From NCBI GenBank assembly GCA_048498575.1, contig JBEHXS010000010.1, positions 1 to 32,733 of the forward strand: DNA of 32,733 nt. Reading direction: 5' to 3'. The translations under genes and the position numbers were made by a program. Of the stretch, positions 14,519-23,508 are shown piece after piece. Numbering within the stretch: the stretch's first letter is position 1; each line of letters opens with the position of its first letter. Below the pieces are notes generated by a model. That model did not search any database, was not told the DNA's origin, and saw only the letters and a program-made list of their open reading frames with translations. Origin of the DNA: DASZQY01 sp048498575 (GTDB lineage Bacteria; Pseudomonadota; Alphaproteobacteria; Rhizobiales; Kaistiaceae).

Positions 14519-15634
14519 ATGCTGGTCGGCGTCCCGAAAGAGATCAAATCGAGCGAGTTCCGCGTCGGCATGACGCCGGCCGCGGTCCGCGAATACGTCG
14601 CCCATGGCCATCAGGTGCTGGTCGAGACCAAGGCCGGCGAGGGCATCGGCGCGAGCGACGACGTCTATCGCGCTGCCGGCGCGACGATCGCCGCGACCGC
14701 CGCCGAGGTGTTCGCGAAGGCGGGCATGATCGTGAAGGTCAAGGAGCCGCAGGCGGCCGAGTGGAAGCAACTGCGCGCCGGGCAGATCCTGTTCACCTAT
14801 CTTCATCTCGCCGCCGACGCGCCGCAGGCGAAGGGCCTGATGGCTTCGGGCGTCACCGCGGTCGCCTATGAGACCGTGACCGACGCGCGCGGCAGCCTGC
14901 CGCTGCTTGCGCCGATGAGCGAAGTCGCCGGCCGTCTGTCGGTTCAGGCCGCCGCCACCGCGCTGCAGAAAGCGACCGGCGGCCGCGGCATCCTGCTCGG
15001 CGGCGTGCCAGGCGTGGCGCCCGGCAAGGTCACGGTCATCGGCGGCGGTGTCGTCGGCACCCATGCGGCGGTCGTCGCCGCCGGCATCGGCGCCACGGTC
15101 TCCGTGCTCGACCGCTCGCTGCCGCGGCTGCGCGAACTCGACGACATGTTCGAGGGCCGCGTCGTCACCCGCTACGCCACCCGCGATGCGATCGCCGAGG
15201 AAGTCGCCAGCGCCGACGCCGTCATCGGGGCCGTGCTGGTTCCCGGCGCCACCGCGCCGAAGCTGGTGACGCGCGCCATGCTCGCCACCATGAAACCCGG
15301 CGCCGTGCTCGTCGATGTCGCCATCGACCAGGGCGGCTGCTTCGAGACCTCGCACGCGACCACGCATCTCGAGCCGACCTTCGTCGTCGAGGGCATCGTC
15401 CACTACTGCGTCGCCAACATGCCTGGCGCCGTGCCGCTGACTTCGAGCGCCGCCCTTAACCACGCCACGCTGCCCTTTGGCCTGGCGCTTGCCGACAAGG
15501 GCCTTGCTGCGATCGCCGCCGATCCCCATCTACGCAATGGGCTTAACGTCCACGCCGGCAAGATCACGCACAAGGCCGTGGCCGAAAGCCTCAATCTCGA
15601 GTTCTCCGATCCCGGTCGGCTAATGGCGGCATAA
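14519..15634 (+). CDS. ald: Alanine dehydrogenase
   Basis: A 371-residue NAD-dependent L-alanine dehydrogenase. The start MLVGVPKEIKSSEFRVGMTPAAV is typical. Substrate residues appear in KVKEPQ (about 73-78) and FTYLHLAAD (about 92-100), and the NAD fold in TVIGGGVVGTHAA. Length equals the usual 370-377. It converts L-alanine and NAD+ to pyruvate, ammonium and NADH. Next to a pathway whose aminotransferase makes L-alanine from pyruvate, it would regenerate the acceptor and release the nitrogen. It has a strong ribosome site, is divergent from an Lrp regulator, and ends at a clear terminator. Confidence 0.95.
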   Translation: MLVGVPKEIKSSEFRVGMTPAAVREYVAHGHQVLVETKAGEGIGASDDVYRAAGATIAATAAEVFAKAGMIVKVKEPQAAEWKQLRAGQILFTYLHLAADAPQAKGLMASGVTAVAYETVTDARGSLPLLAPMSEVAGRLSVQAAATALQKATGGRGILLGGVPGVAPGKVTVIGGGVVGTHAAVVAAGIGATVSVLDRSLPRLRELDDMFEGRVVTRYATRDAIAEEVASADAVIGAVLVPGATAPKLVTRAMLATMKPGAVLVDVAIDQGGCFETSHATTHLEPTFVVEGIVHYCVANMPGAVPLTSSAALNHATLPFGLALADKGLAAIAADPHLRNGLNVHAGKITHKAVAESLNLEFSDPGRLMAA

Positions 15635-15660
15635 GACCGCCGCGCGACCGAAAACTGCCG

Positions 15661-15688
15661 GGCCCGCCATTGGCGGGCCTTTCTTTTT
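15661..15688 (+). terminator. Rho-independent terminator after ald
   Basis: GGCCCGCC-ATT-GGCGGGCC is a perfect eight-base stem with a three-base loop, followed by TTTCTTTTT. It lies 26 bases after the ald stop and just before cysQ. Confidence 0.9.
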
Positions 15689-15716
15689 GGGCCGCATGGG
15701 CTAAACACGCCACGCC

Positions 15717-16532
15717 ATGGCGCTGCCCGACGACGCGACGTTGATCGATGTGATGACCGAGGCGGCGATTGCCGCCGGCGACGTCATCCTTGCCGCGCGC
15801 CGCGCCGGGCTCCAGGTCGAGAAGAAATCCGACGCCTCCCCGGTCACCGATGCCGATCGCGCCGCCGAGGCGCTGATCGCCGCCCGCCTTGCCGCCGCCG
15901 CGCCGGGCGTCGCCATGATTGGCGAGGAGGGCGTCTCGGAGGGCCGCGTGCCCGATCTCGGCGACACCTTCTTCCTCGTCGATCCACTCGATGGCACCCG
16001 CGAGTTCGTGAAGGGCGGCAACGACTTCACCGTCAACATCGGCGTTATCCGCAACGGCCGTCCCGAGGTCGGCATCATCTACGTGCCGGCGTCGGCGAAG
16101 CTGTTCGGCGGCATCGTCGGCGAGGGCGCCTGGCGGACCGAGGTTGCCGGTGGCGTCGCCGGCCCCCGCCGGCCGATGCAGGTGCGCGCCGCGCCGGATG
16201 GCCCGATCGATATCGTCGCCAGCCGCTCGCACCGTACGCCCGAGACGGATGCCTTCATCCGCCGTTTCGACGTCGCCAATCTCATCAACCGCGGCTCGTC
16301 GCTGAAATTCTGCGCCGTCGCCGAGGGTAAGGCCGACCTCTACCCGCGCATGGGCACCACCATGCAGTGGGACACGGCGGCCGGCGAGGCGATCCTGACC
16401 GCCGCCGGCGGCCGCGTCGTCCAGCTCGACGGCACCCCACTGTTCTATGGCCGCGGGCCGGCGCCCGGCCCGGATGCCTTCCGCAATCCGTGGTTCGTCG
16501 CCGCCGGCGGGGTTGAGCCGATTCCGGGGTAA
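15717..16532 (+). CDS. cysQ: 3'(2'),5'-bisphosphate nucleotidase CysQ
   Basis: A 271-residue inositol-monophosphatase-superfamily enzyme. Metal motifs are GEE at residues 69-71, DPLDGT at 89-94 and WDTAAGEAIL near residues 221-230. CysQ removes the 3'-phosphate of PAP or PAPS made during sulfate activation. The neighbouring cysD-cysNC genes support this over a plain inositol phosphatase. There is no visible ribosome site before the ATG at 15717, and the gene begins 28 bp past the ald terminator, so its transcript may be nearly leaderless. Confidence 0.9.
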   Translation: MALPDDATLIDVMTEAAIAAGDVILAARRAGLQVEKKSDASPVTDADRAAEALIAARLAAAAPGVAMIGEEGVSEGRVPDLGDTFFLVDPLDGTREFVKGGNDFTVNIGVIRNGRPEVGIIYVPASAKLFGGIVGEGAWRTEVAGGVAGPRRPMQVRAAPDGPIDIVASRSHRTPETDAFIRRFDVANLINRGSSLKFCAVAEGKADLYPRMGTTMQWDTAAGEAILTAAGGRVVQLDGTPLFYGRGPAPGPDAFRNPWFVAAGGVEPIPG

Positions 16533-16650
16533 CCCATTCCACCGGCACGCTGATCGGCGCGAAATTTGAGGGGCGGCGAAGGGCAATTGCCGCCGGATCA
16601 TGCTTCCCCGACGCCCCGCATGTGGTTACAGCAATGCCGGAAAGTCCGCC

Positions 16651-16661
16651 GGAACGGTTCC
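16651..16661. promoter_or_regulatory. Short palindrome in the cysD leader
   Basis: GGAACGGTTCC is an 11-base palindrome ten bases upstream of the cysD start, in the 138-bp gap after cysQ. It overlaps the place where the ribosome site should be, and no standard Shine-Dalgarno sequence is seen. It may be an operator or an mRNA hairpin; with five-base arms it could also be chance. Confidence 0.3.
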
Positions 16662-16670
16662 TGAACGTCG

Positions 16671-17579
16671 ATGTCCGCCCAGTCGCTCCCCCATCTCCGC
16701 CGCCTCGAGGCGGAGGCCATGTTCATCATGCGCGAGGTCGTCGCCACCTTCGAGCGGCCGGTCATGCTCTATTCGATCGGCAAGGACTCCTCGGTCATGC
16801 TGCATCTGGCGCTGAAGGCGTTCTATCCGGCGCCGCCGCCGTTTCCGTTCCTGCACATCGACACGACGTGGAAGTTCCGCGAGATGATCCGCTTCCGTGA
16901 CGAGACGGCGCGGAAGTACGGCCTCGATCTCCGCGTCCACACCAACGTCGATGGCGTGACGCGCGGCGTCACGCCCTTCACCCACGGCTCGGCGCTCTAC
17001 ACCCAGATCATGAAGACGGAGGCGCTGAAGCAGGCGCTGACCGCCGGCCGGTTCGACGCCGCCTTCGGCGGCGCCCGCCGCGACGAGGAGAAGAGCCGCG
17101 CCAAGGAGCGCGTCTTCTCGTTCCGCTCCGCCAACCACGGCTGGGACCCCAAGAACCAGCGTCCCGAGCTCTGGTCGCTCTACAACACGCGCGTCAAGCC
17201 GGGCGAATCGATCCGCGTCTTCCCGCTGTCGAACTGGACCGAGCTCGACATCTGGCAATACATCCTCGCCGAGAAGATCGACATCGTGCCGCTCTACTTT
17301 GCCGCCGAGCGCCCGGTCGTGCGGCGCAGCGACCAGTGGATCATGGTCGATGATGGGCGCCTGCCGCTGAACCCCGGCGAGGTGCCCGAGCTGAAGCGCG
17401 TCCGTTTCCGCACGCTGGGCTGTTACCCGCTCACCGCCGCGATCGAGTCCGATGCCGCTACGCTGCCCGAGATCGTCGCCGAGATGTTCGCGGCGAAAAC
17501 CTCCGAGCGCCAGGGCCGCCTCATCGATCACGACGAGGTCGGCTCGATGGAGATGAAGAAGCGCGAGGGCTACTTCTGA
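16671..17579 (+). CDS. cysD: Sulfate adenylyltransferase subunit 2
   Basis: A 302-residue PP-loop ATPase subunit of ATP sulfurylase. The P-loop SIGKDSSVMLHLA lies at about residues 35-47, and GGARRDEEKSRAKERVFSFR and the C-terminal RFRTLGCYPLTAAIESDA are family hallmarks. With the GTPase CysN it makes adenosine 5'-phosphosulfate from sulfate and ATP. The TGA overlaps the ATG of cysNC by one base. Nodulation-linked nodP genes in rhizobia are homologous, but no other nod gene is present, so a housekeeping sulfate-assimilation role is assumed. Confidence 0.95.
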   Translation: MSAQSLPHLRRLEAEAMFIMREVVATFERPVMLYSIGKDSSVMLHLALKAFYPAPPPFPFLHIDTTWKFREMIRFRDETARKYGLDLRVHTNVDGVTRGVTPFTHGSALYTQIMKTEALKQALTAGRFDAAFGGARRDEEKSRAKERVFSFRSANHGWDPKNQRPELWSLYNTRVKPGESIRVFPLSNWTELDIWQYILAEKIDIVPLYFAAERPVVRRSDQWIMVDDGRLPLNPGEVPELKRVRFRTLGCYPLTAAIESDAATLPEIVAEMFAAKTSERQGRLIDHDEVGSMEMKKREGYF

Positions 17580-19483
17580 TGGCCCACGGCGCCGATGCCT
17601 CGACCAATTTCGCCGCCTTCCTTGCCGCCAACGAAGGCAAGGACGAGTTGCGCTTCCTCACCTGCGGCAGCGTCGATGACGGCAAATCGACGCTGATCGG
17701 CCGGCTGCTTTATGATTCCAAGCGCCTGTTCGAGGACCAGCTCGCCACCCTGAAGGCCGATTCCGGCAAGTACGGCACCGACGGCGACAATATCGATTTC
17801 GCGCTGCTCGTCGATGGCCTGCAGGCTGAGCGCGAGCAGGGCATCACCATCGACGTCGCCTACCGCTACTTCGCCACCGAGCGCCGCCGCTTCATCGTCG
17901 CCGATACACCCGGCCACGTTCAGTACACGCGCAACATGGCGACCGGCGCGTCGAACTCCGATCTCGCGGTGCTGCTCGTCGACGCCCGCGCCGGCATCCT
18001 CACCCAGACCCGCCGCCACGCCTACATCGCCTCGCTGCTCGGCATCCGTCACGTCGTCCTCGCTGTGAACAAGATCGATCTCGTCGACTTCGACGAGGCG
18101 CGCTTCGCCGAGATCAACGCGGCCTTCACCGAGTTCGCCGCGCCGCTCGGCTTCCGCACGGTGATGGCGATCCCGATGTCGGCGCGCCACGGCGACAACG
18201 TCCTTGAGCGCAGCGACCGCACGCCCTGGTACAAGGGCCCGCCGCTGCTCCTCTATCTCGAGCAGGTCGACGTCGGCGATCGCAGCGGCACCGCGGCGCT
18301 GCGTTTGCCGGTGCAATGGGTCAACCGGCCGGATTCCGCCTTCCGCGGCTATGCCGGCACGATCGCCGCCGGCGAGGTGCGCCCCGGCGATTCCGTCATC
18401 GTCGCCCGCACCGGTGCCGAGGCGCGCGTCGCCCGGCTGGTTTCCTTCGACGGCGACCAGCCGTCGGCCCGCGCCGGCGATGCCGTCACGCTCACCCTCG
18501 ACCGCGAGATCGACGCTAGCCGCGGCGATATCTTCGCGCCGCCGGGCGAGCGGCCGGAGGTCTCCGACCAGATCGCCGCCAACGTCATCTGGATGTCGGA
18601 CGAGCCGCTGCTCCCCGGCCGCTCGTACCTGATGAAGATCGGCGGCCGCACCGTCGGCGCCGCCGTCAGCGAGCTCAAGCACCAGGTCGATATCGACGAC
18701 ACCTTCAAGCCGCTGGCGGCCAAGACGCTGGCGCTCAACGACATCGGCTTCGCCAACCTGTCGCTCGCCGAGCCGATCGCCTTCGATCCTTATGAGGTGA
18801 ACCGCGCCACCGGCTCGTTCATCCTCATCGATCGCTTCAGCAACGCCACCGTTGCCGCCGGCATGATCCGCTTCGGGCTCCGCCGTGCCACCAACATCCA
18901 CTGGCAGGCGCTCGACGTGAACAAGCGCGTGCGCGCCGAGGCGCTCGGCCAGCGGCCGTGCGTGCTCTGGTTCACCGGCCTGTCCGGCGCCGGCAAGTCG
19001 ACGGTCGCCAACCTGATCGAGAAGAAGCTCCACCTTGCCGGCCGCCACACCTACCTGCTCGACGGCGACAACGTCCGCCATGGCCTGAACCGCGACCTCG
19101 GCTTCACCGACGCCGACCGGGTGGAGAACATCCGCCGCGTCGGCGAGGCGGCGAAGCTGTTCGTCGACGCCGGGCTGATCGTGCTGGTCTCGTTCATCTC
19201 GCCCTTCCGCTCCGAGCGCGACATGGCGCGCGATCTGCTGGAGCCGGGCGAGTTCGTCGAGGTTCACGTCGACGCGCCGCTGGCAGTCGCCGAGGCGCGC
19301 GACGCCAAGGGTCTCTACAAGAAGGCCCGCGCCGGCGAGATCATGAACTTCACCGGCATCGACTCGCCCTACGAGGCGCCGCTCCATCCTGAGCTGCATC
19401 TCGACACGACCGCGGCCACGCCGGAGGAACTCGCCGACCGCGTCATCGCCTGGCTGGAAAAGGGCGGGTATCTGAAGCGGTAG
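17579..19483 (+). CDS. cysNC: Bifunctional sulfate adenylyltransferase subunit 1 / APS kinase (CysNC)
   Basis: A 634-residue fusion. The N-terminal half is an EF-Tu-like GTPase with GSVDDGKST (residues 30-38), DTPGH, NKID and two beta-barrel domains to about residue 440. The C-terminal half is APS kinase with a P-loop GLSGAGKST at 467-475, LLDGDNVRHGLN, the FISPFRSERD segment and a KGLYKKARAGEI lid. It drives APS synthesis with CysD and then phosphorylates APS to PAPS. The same fusion is NodQ in rhizobia. Both halves look intact. It is followed by a 399-bp gap that holds a composite repeat. Confidence 0.96.
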   Translation: MAHGADASTNFAAFLAANEGKDELRFLTCGSVDDGKSTLIGRLLYDSKRLFEDQLATLKADSGKYGTDGDNIDFALLVDGLQAEREQGITIDVAYRYFATERRRFIVADTPGHVQYTRNMATGASNSDLAVLLVDARAGILTQTRRHAYIASLLGIRHVVLAVNKIDLVDFDEARFAEINAAFTEFAAPLGFRTVMAIPMSARHGDNVLERSDRTPWYKGPPLLLYLEQVDVGDRSGTAALRLPVQWVNRPDSAFRGYAGTIAAGEVRPGDSVIVARTGAEARVARLVSFDGDQPSARAGDAVTLTLDREIDASRGDIFAPPGERPEVSDQIAANVIWMSDEPLLPGRSYLMKIGGRTVGAAVSELKHQVDIDDTFKPLAAKTLALNDIGFANLSLAEPIAFDPYEVNRATGSFILIDRFSNATVAAGMIRFGLRRATNIHWQALDVNKRVRAEALGQRPCVLWFTGLSGAGKSTVANLIEKKLHLAGRHTYLLDGDNVRHGLNRDLGFTDADRVENIRRVGEAAKLFVDAGLIVLVSFISPFRSERDMARDLLEPGEFVEVHVDAPLAVAEARDAKGLYKKARAGEIMNFTGIDSPYEAPLHPELHLDTTAATPEELADRVIAWLEKGGYLKR

Positions 19484-19557
19484 GCTTCGCCGGCTACGGT
19501 TGGCTGGGCCGGCACCTCGAGCCAGGTTTCACCTCTCGAACGGCGCAGAAAAAGTCT

Positions 19558-19830
19558 CCCCCCCTCTCCCTTGGATGGGAGAGGGCTCGCGCTCTTGGCG
19601 AACCGAAGGTGAGCCTAGAGAGCGAGGGTGAGGGTGATGCCGCGGGGAATTGTTCGCAGCGGTCGCCGAGCGGGCTGTGTCCGCGAGGGCACCGGTCGCG
19701 GGCTCGCCGACCCAGCCGGCATCGACGTCAGCTGCTCCCCATTCTGCCGCGGTGTCACCCTCACCCTTCGCACCTAATTCGCTGACGCTCATAAGGTGCA
19801 AAGCCCTCTCCCATCAAAGGGAGAGGGACG
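19558..19830. repeat. Composite palindromic intergenic repeat, copy 3
   Basis: This lies in the 399-bp gap between the convergent cysNC and a leftward membrane-protein gene. The left half (about 19561-19639) starts with the hairpin CCTCTCCC-TTGGAT-GGGAGAGG and runs to GAGGGTGAGGGTGATGCC. The right half (19752-19828) is the inverted form. The reverse complement of 19752-19827 matches 28984-29059 at 75 of 76 bases. The centre (about 19640-19750) is unrelated sequence with no gene I can support, and 19484-19557 shows nothing clear. Confidence 0.85.
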
Positions 19831-19882
19831 ATTCATCCTGCCACCGGACCGTTGTTGGCCGACTGCTCCGAGGAGCGAGCCG

Positions 19883-21133
19883 CTACGACCCCAGCACGTC
19901 GATGCGGATCGCCTTGATGTCGACGCCGGTGCCGTCGCCGGGAATGCCGGGCTCGATGATCAGCGCGTCGCCGCCGTTCGAGCTGGTGCGCATGGTCGGC
20001 ACGCGCCACTCCATGCCGAGCTGCGTGAAATCGGACGACAGGTTCGCCGTCTGCCAGTGGCTGATCGCAAGCCCGCTCTGGTAGGCAAAGCGCATGCCGG
20101 CGGCGCCGCCTTCCTGCGAGGCGCGCGCCGTGATGACGACGCGCACGTTCTGCCCCGCAAGCCGGGCGGCGAGGCCCGGCCCGATGATTGCCTTCACGCC
20201 CGAGGCTGAGGTTGAAGACGTGATGCGGGCGAAGCCGTTGTTGTCGTCGAAATAGACCGGGTTGTCCGGCGTCGTCGCAAAGACACGCGGATCGCGGCCG
20301 TCGAACAGCGCATAGCTTGCCTCGACCGTCGCCGTCTCGTTCGGGATGCGCGCCGCCGTCGCGGCATCGCTGACTTCGGTGCGCACCGCGCTGCCCGGAG
20401 CCTGTGCCGAGCGCGCGCCCAGGATGTAGGCGCCGATGCCGACAAGAAGGACGATGAGCGCGCCGACGCCGATGGCGAGCAGCCGGACCTTCACCTGCTC
20501 GCCGGTGCCGAGCCAGCCGAACCAGTCCTGGACGTCGAATTTCGTCGGCGCGGTCTGCCGGGCGGCGTTGGCCGACCAGCGGTCGATGCGCGGGCGCTGC
20601 GCCGGGCCGCGACTGCGCGCGGGCGGCGGCGGCGCTTCCTCTTCCTCGTCTTCGTACTCGACCGCGTCCTCTTCGTAGGCGACGACGTCGTCCTCGTAGT
20701 CGTCGTTGGCGGCCTCCGCTTCCGGCGGCGGCGTATAGGGCGTCACCGCCCGCCGCGCCGAGGGCGCGTATTCCGGCTGCTCGCGCGCCCATTCGGCGAG
20801 CGCGGTCGATTGCGATTGCTGGCGCGCGTAGGTCGCGGTGCGCACCGGCTCCGGCGCCGGCCGTCGCGGCGGCGCCGCTTTCGGGCGCGCCGCCGGCTTG
20901 GGGGCGGGCTTGGCGGCGAAGACCTGGCGGAGCTCGACCTCGATCCGCTCCACCGCCGTGTCGTAGGAGCCGACCCGCATGTCGATCTCGTCGGCGGCGA
21001 GCGGCGGCCGGAAGTCCCAGAGCTGCTTGATCACCGCGCGCCGCGCCTGCGCATAGACCTCGTGCCGGTCGTCGGCATCGCTGAGGCCGCGATCCAGAAT
21101 CGATTGCTTCAGCAGGGCGTAGAAGTCCGTCAT
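19883..21133 (-). CDS. Single-pass membrane protein of unknown function, downstream of ppk2
   Basis: A 416-residue protein I do not recognise. Residues 1-72 form a helical cytoplasmic domain (FYALLKQSILDRGL, YAQARRAVIKQLWD). Residues 73-200 are a low-complexity linker, first rich in Pro, Ala and Lys, then strongly acidic at about 144-166, then basic. A single membrane helix spans about 217-239, and 240-416 should be periplasmic and beta-rich (VRVVITARASQEG, RFAYQSGLAISHWQ, DIKAIRIDVLG), looking like a small binding or sandwich domain. It starts 13 bases after ppk2, so the two probably share an mRNA. An envelope or sensory role is possible but unproven. Confidence 0.8.
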   Translation of the reverse strand: MTDFYALLKQSILDRGLSDADDRHEVYAQARRAVIKQLWDFRPPLAADEIDMRVGSYDTAVERIEVELRQVFAAKPAPKPAARPKAAPPRRPAPEPVRTATYARQQSQSTALAEWAREQPEYAPSARRAVTPYTPPPEAEAANDDYEDDVVAYEEDAVEYEDEEEEAPPPPARSRGPAQRPRIDRWSANAARQTAPTKFDVQDWFGWLGTGEQVKVRLLAIGVGALIVLLVGIGAYILGARSAQAPGSAVRTEVSDAATAARIPNETATVEASYALFDGRDPRVFATTPDNPVYFDDNNGFARITSSTSASGVKAIIGPGLAARLAGQNVRVVITARASQEGGAAGMRFAYQSGLAISHWQTANLSSDFTQLGMEWRVPTMRTSSNGGDALIIEPGIPGDGTGVDIKAIRIDVLGS

Positions 21134-21146
21134 CTGCGGCCTGGCG

Positions 21147-22076
21147 CTAGCTGGCGAGCTTCGGGCCGCCGAGGATGCGGCGGTCGGGTTTGCCGACGAT
21201 GTGCTTGTCCCGGCCGCGGTAGTCGACGGACGCGAGGATGTGCCGGATGACGGCAAGGTGCGCGCGCTTTTTGTCATTTGCCCGCACCACGGTCCACGGC
21301 GTCTCCTTCGTGTGGGTCGCCTTCAGCATTGCGTCGCGGGCTTCGCTGTACTCGTCCCACTTGCTCAGCGCGGCGTAATCGATTGGCGACAGCTTCCAGA
21401 TCTTGAGTGGGTCGTGACGCCGCTCATGAAACCGCTTGAGCTGCATCTCCCGCCCGATATCCAGATAGAACTTGAACAGTACGACACCGTCCTCGACTAG
21501 CATCTTTTCGAGGTCGGGTGCCTGCTTCAAGAAGGTGGTTAGCTGGGATTCTGTGCAAAACCCCATGATTTTCTCGACGCCCGCCCGATTGTACCAGGAG
21601 CGGTCGAAGAGCACGATTTCCCCGCCCGTCGGCAGCTCGGCGATGTAGCGCTGGAAGTACCACTGTTTGTTCTCGACTTCGGTCGGCTTGGGCAGCGCCA
21701 CGTCGCGCACCAGGCGCGGATTCATGTTCTCGCGGATCGCCATCACCGTGCCGCCCTTGCCGGCGGCGTCGCGTCCCTCGAACAGCGCGACGATGCGCTG
21801 GCCGCTGGCGTTCACCGATAGCTGCAGCTTGGCGAGCTCGACCTGCAGCGCCGTCAGCTCCTTGTCGTATTGGTCGTCCTTCATTTCGTCGTCGTAGGGA
21901 TAGCCGCCGGAGCCCAGCGCGCGCCGCACCACCCACTCGGGCAGCTCCATGTCTTCGAGGTCGAAGCGCCCGAAGCGCGTCACCACCGCCGGCGCGTTTT
22001 CGTCCGGCACAATGACGGCCGGTACGCCGTCGCCGTTCTTCTTCTTGTTCTTCCCGTGACGCTTGCCGTGTGCCAT
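21147..22076 (-). CDS. ppk2: Polyphosphate kinase 2
   Basis: A 309-residue PPK2-family enzyme. Walker A GRDAAGKGGT is at residues 101-110, Walker B with Asp158 in VLFDRSWYNRAGVE, and the lid RHDPLKIWKLSPID follows. The N-terminal 20 residues are basic and low in complexity. Members with one PPK2 domain of this length move phosphate between polyphosphate and nucleoside diphosphates; a characterised Sinorhizobium homologue makes ATP or GTP from polyphosphate. It is divergent from phoR and so lies next to the complete phosphate-starvation locus, which fits a role in mobilising stored phosphate. The direction (kinase or synthase) cannot be read from the sequence. Confidence 0.93.
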   Translation of the reverse strand: MAHGKRHGKNKKKNGDGVPAVIVPDENAPAVVTRFGRFDLEDMELPEWVVRRALGSGGYPYDDEMKDDQYDKELTALQVELAKLQLSVNASGQRIVALFEGRDAAGKGGTVMAIRENMNPRLVRDVALPKPTEVENKQWYFQRYIAELPTGGEIVLFDRSWYNRAGVEKIMGFCTESQLTTFLKQAPDLEKMLVEDGVVLFKFYLDIGREMQLKRFHERRHDPLKIWKLSPIDYAALSKWDEYSEARDAMLKATHTKETPWTVVRANDKKRAHLAVIRHILASVDYRGRDKHIVGKPDRRILGGPKLAS

Positions 22077-22182
22077 ACGCCCGCCTGCTTGCCGCCGCTG
22101 TGGGCGCAAGCCTATATCCTCGCCACCTGTTCCGACAGGACAGCGGCGATTCGGAGGCAGGAACGGGAGCACCGTTAACCAA
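22077..22182. promoter_or_regulatory. Divergent ppk2-phoR promoter region
   Basis: A 106-bp gap between the divergent ppk2 and phoR starts. It contains the dyad CCTGT-TCCG-ACAGG at 22126-22139, about midway. CTGT repeats resemble half a PHO box, but I do not see the usual 11-bp spacing here. Both genes must be driven from this region or from just inside each other. Confidence 0.45.
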
Positions 22183-23508
22183 ATGGCCGCAGCCAATTCC
22201 GGGTACGGCGAGGGCGATGCGGTAATAGCGCGGGTCTTGTCGCGCCTGGTCGAGGGGCGCTGGCTGATCGCTGCGGCCGCTCTGGTGCTTGCCGTTCTTT
22301 ACCTTGCCGATGCGTTGGCCGCCCACGTTGCCGTGCTCACCTGGGTGGCGTTCGCCGTGGCCGTCGCACTGGTGCCGCGTGCCCGGGCTATCGGTCAGGC
22401 TCGCAATCCGGAGCCGGCTATGCCCGCAACCCAGTTCGGCGACCAGGTCCGCGCCTTTGCCGACGCGCTGCCCAACCCGTGTTTCATCCTCGATCGTCGC
22501 GGTATCGTGCGCTACGCCAACGAGCGCGCCGTCGCCGCTTTTTCGATCCATCCCGGCGAGGCGCTGACCTTCCGCCTGCGCGTTCCCGATCTGGTCGCCG
22601 CCTTCGACGGCGTCGCCCGCGGCGGCCCGCCGGCGCGTGTCGAGTTTTCCGAGCGCGTGCCGACCGAGCGCTATTTCGGCGCCTGGTTCGCCCGCCTGGG
22701 CGAGGGCGACCTCATCGTCCTCATCATCGAGGACATGAGCGAGCGCCGGAACGCCGACCGCGTGCGGGTCGATTTCGTTGCCAACGCCAGCCATGAACTG
22801 CGCACACCGCTGGCCTCGCTCGCCGGCTTCGTCGAGACGCTGCAGGGCCCGGCCCGCGACGACGCCAAGGCGCGCGAGCGCTTCCTCGCCATCATGCGCG
22901 AGCAGGCCGACCGCATGAGCCGCCTGGTCAACGACCTCCTGTCGCTGTCGCGGATCGAGATGAAGGCGCATGTGCGCCCATCGGGTACGGTCGATCTGGT
23001 GGGCGTCGTCAACCACGTCGCCGACTCGCTGGAGCCGCTGGCGCGCGACCTCGGCGTTGCCATCGAGACCACGGCCCCCGATAGCCCGGTCGAGATCGTC
23101 GGCGACCGCGACGAACTCACCCAGGTATTCGAGAACCTCATCGAGAACGCCTGCAAGTACGGGCAGGGCGGCAAGCGCGTGATCGTCACCGTCACCCCGG
23201 CCGTGGGCACCACCGGCGCGCAGGTCTCCGTCCGCGATTTCGGTCCCGGCATCCCGGAAGAGCACATCCCGCGGCTCACCGAGCGCTTCTACCGCGTCGA
23301 TGTCGAGGACAGCCGCCGCCATCGCGGCACCGGCCTTGGGCTCGCCATCGTCAAGCACATCCTCGCCCGCCATCTCGCCCGGCTCTCGATCGCCAGCCGA
23401 CTCGGCGAGGGCGCTACCTTCACCGTCACGTTCCCCGCCGGGCAAAGCGGGCGATCCGTTAACGGCATAAGAAATAGCGAGACGGATCAGCCGCTTAGGC
23501 TGTCTTAG
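22183..23508 (+). CDS. phoR: Phosphate regulon sensor histidine kinase PhoR
   Basis: A 441-residue sensor kinase. Two membrane segments lie at about residues 28-66 with almost no periplasmic loop, as in other PhoR proteins. A PAS domain (ADALPNPCFILDRRGIVRYAN) follows, then the HisKA box NASHELRTPLAS with His204, and the ATPase motifs ENLIENACKYG (N box), DFGPGIPEE (G1) and GTGLGLAIVKH (G2). It phosphorylates PhoB when phosphate is scarce, under control of PstSCAB-PhoU encoded directly after it. The ATG at 22183 has GGGAG somewhat far upstream. PHO-box repeats overlap its last codons. Confidence 0.94.
   Translation: MAAANSGYGEGDAVIARVLSRLVEGRWLIAAAALVLAVLYLADALAAHVAVLTWVAFAVAVALVPRARAIGQARNPEPAMPATQFGDQVRAFADALPNPCFILDRRGIVRYANERAVAAFSIHPGEALTFRLRVPDLVAAFDGVARGGPPARVEFSERVPTERYFGAWFARLGEGDLIVLIIEDMSERRNADRVRVDFVANASHELRTPLASLAGFVETLQGPARDDAKARERFLAIMREQADRMSRLVNDLLSLSRIEMKAHVRPSGTVDLVGVVNHVADSLEPLARDLGVAIETTAPDSPVEIVGDRDELTQVFENLIENACKYGQGGKRVIVTVTPAVGTTGAQVSVRDFGPGIPEEHIPRLTERFYRVDVEDSRRHRGTGLGLAIVKHILARHLARLSIASRLGEGATFTVTFPAGQSGRSVNGIRNSETDQPLRLS

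Noticed and set aside
17579..19483. cysNC as nodulation gene nodQ
   Set aside because: The fusion is the same, but there is no other nod gene, and cysQ and cysD beside it suit ordinary sulfate assimilation.
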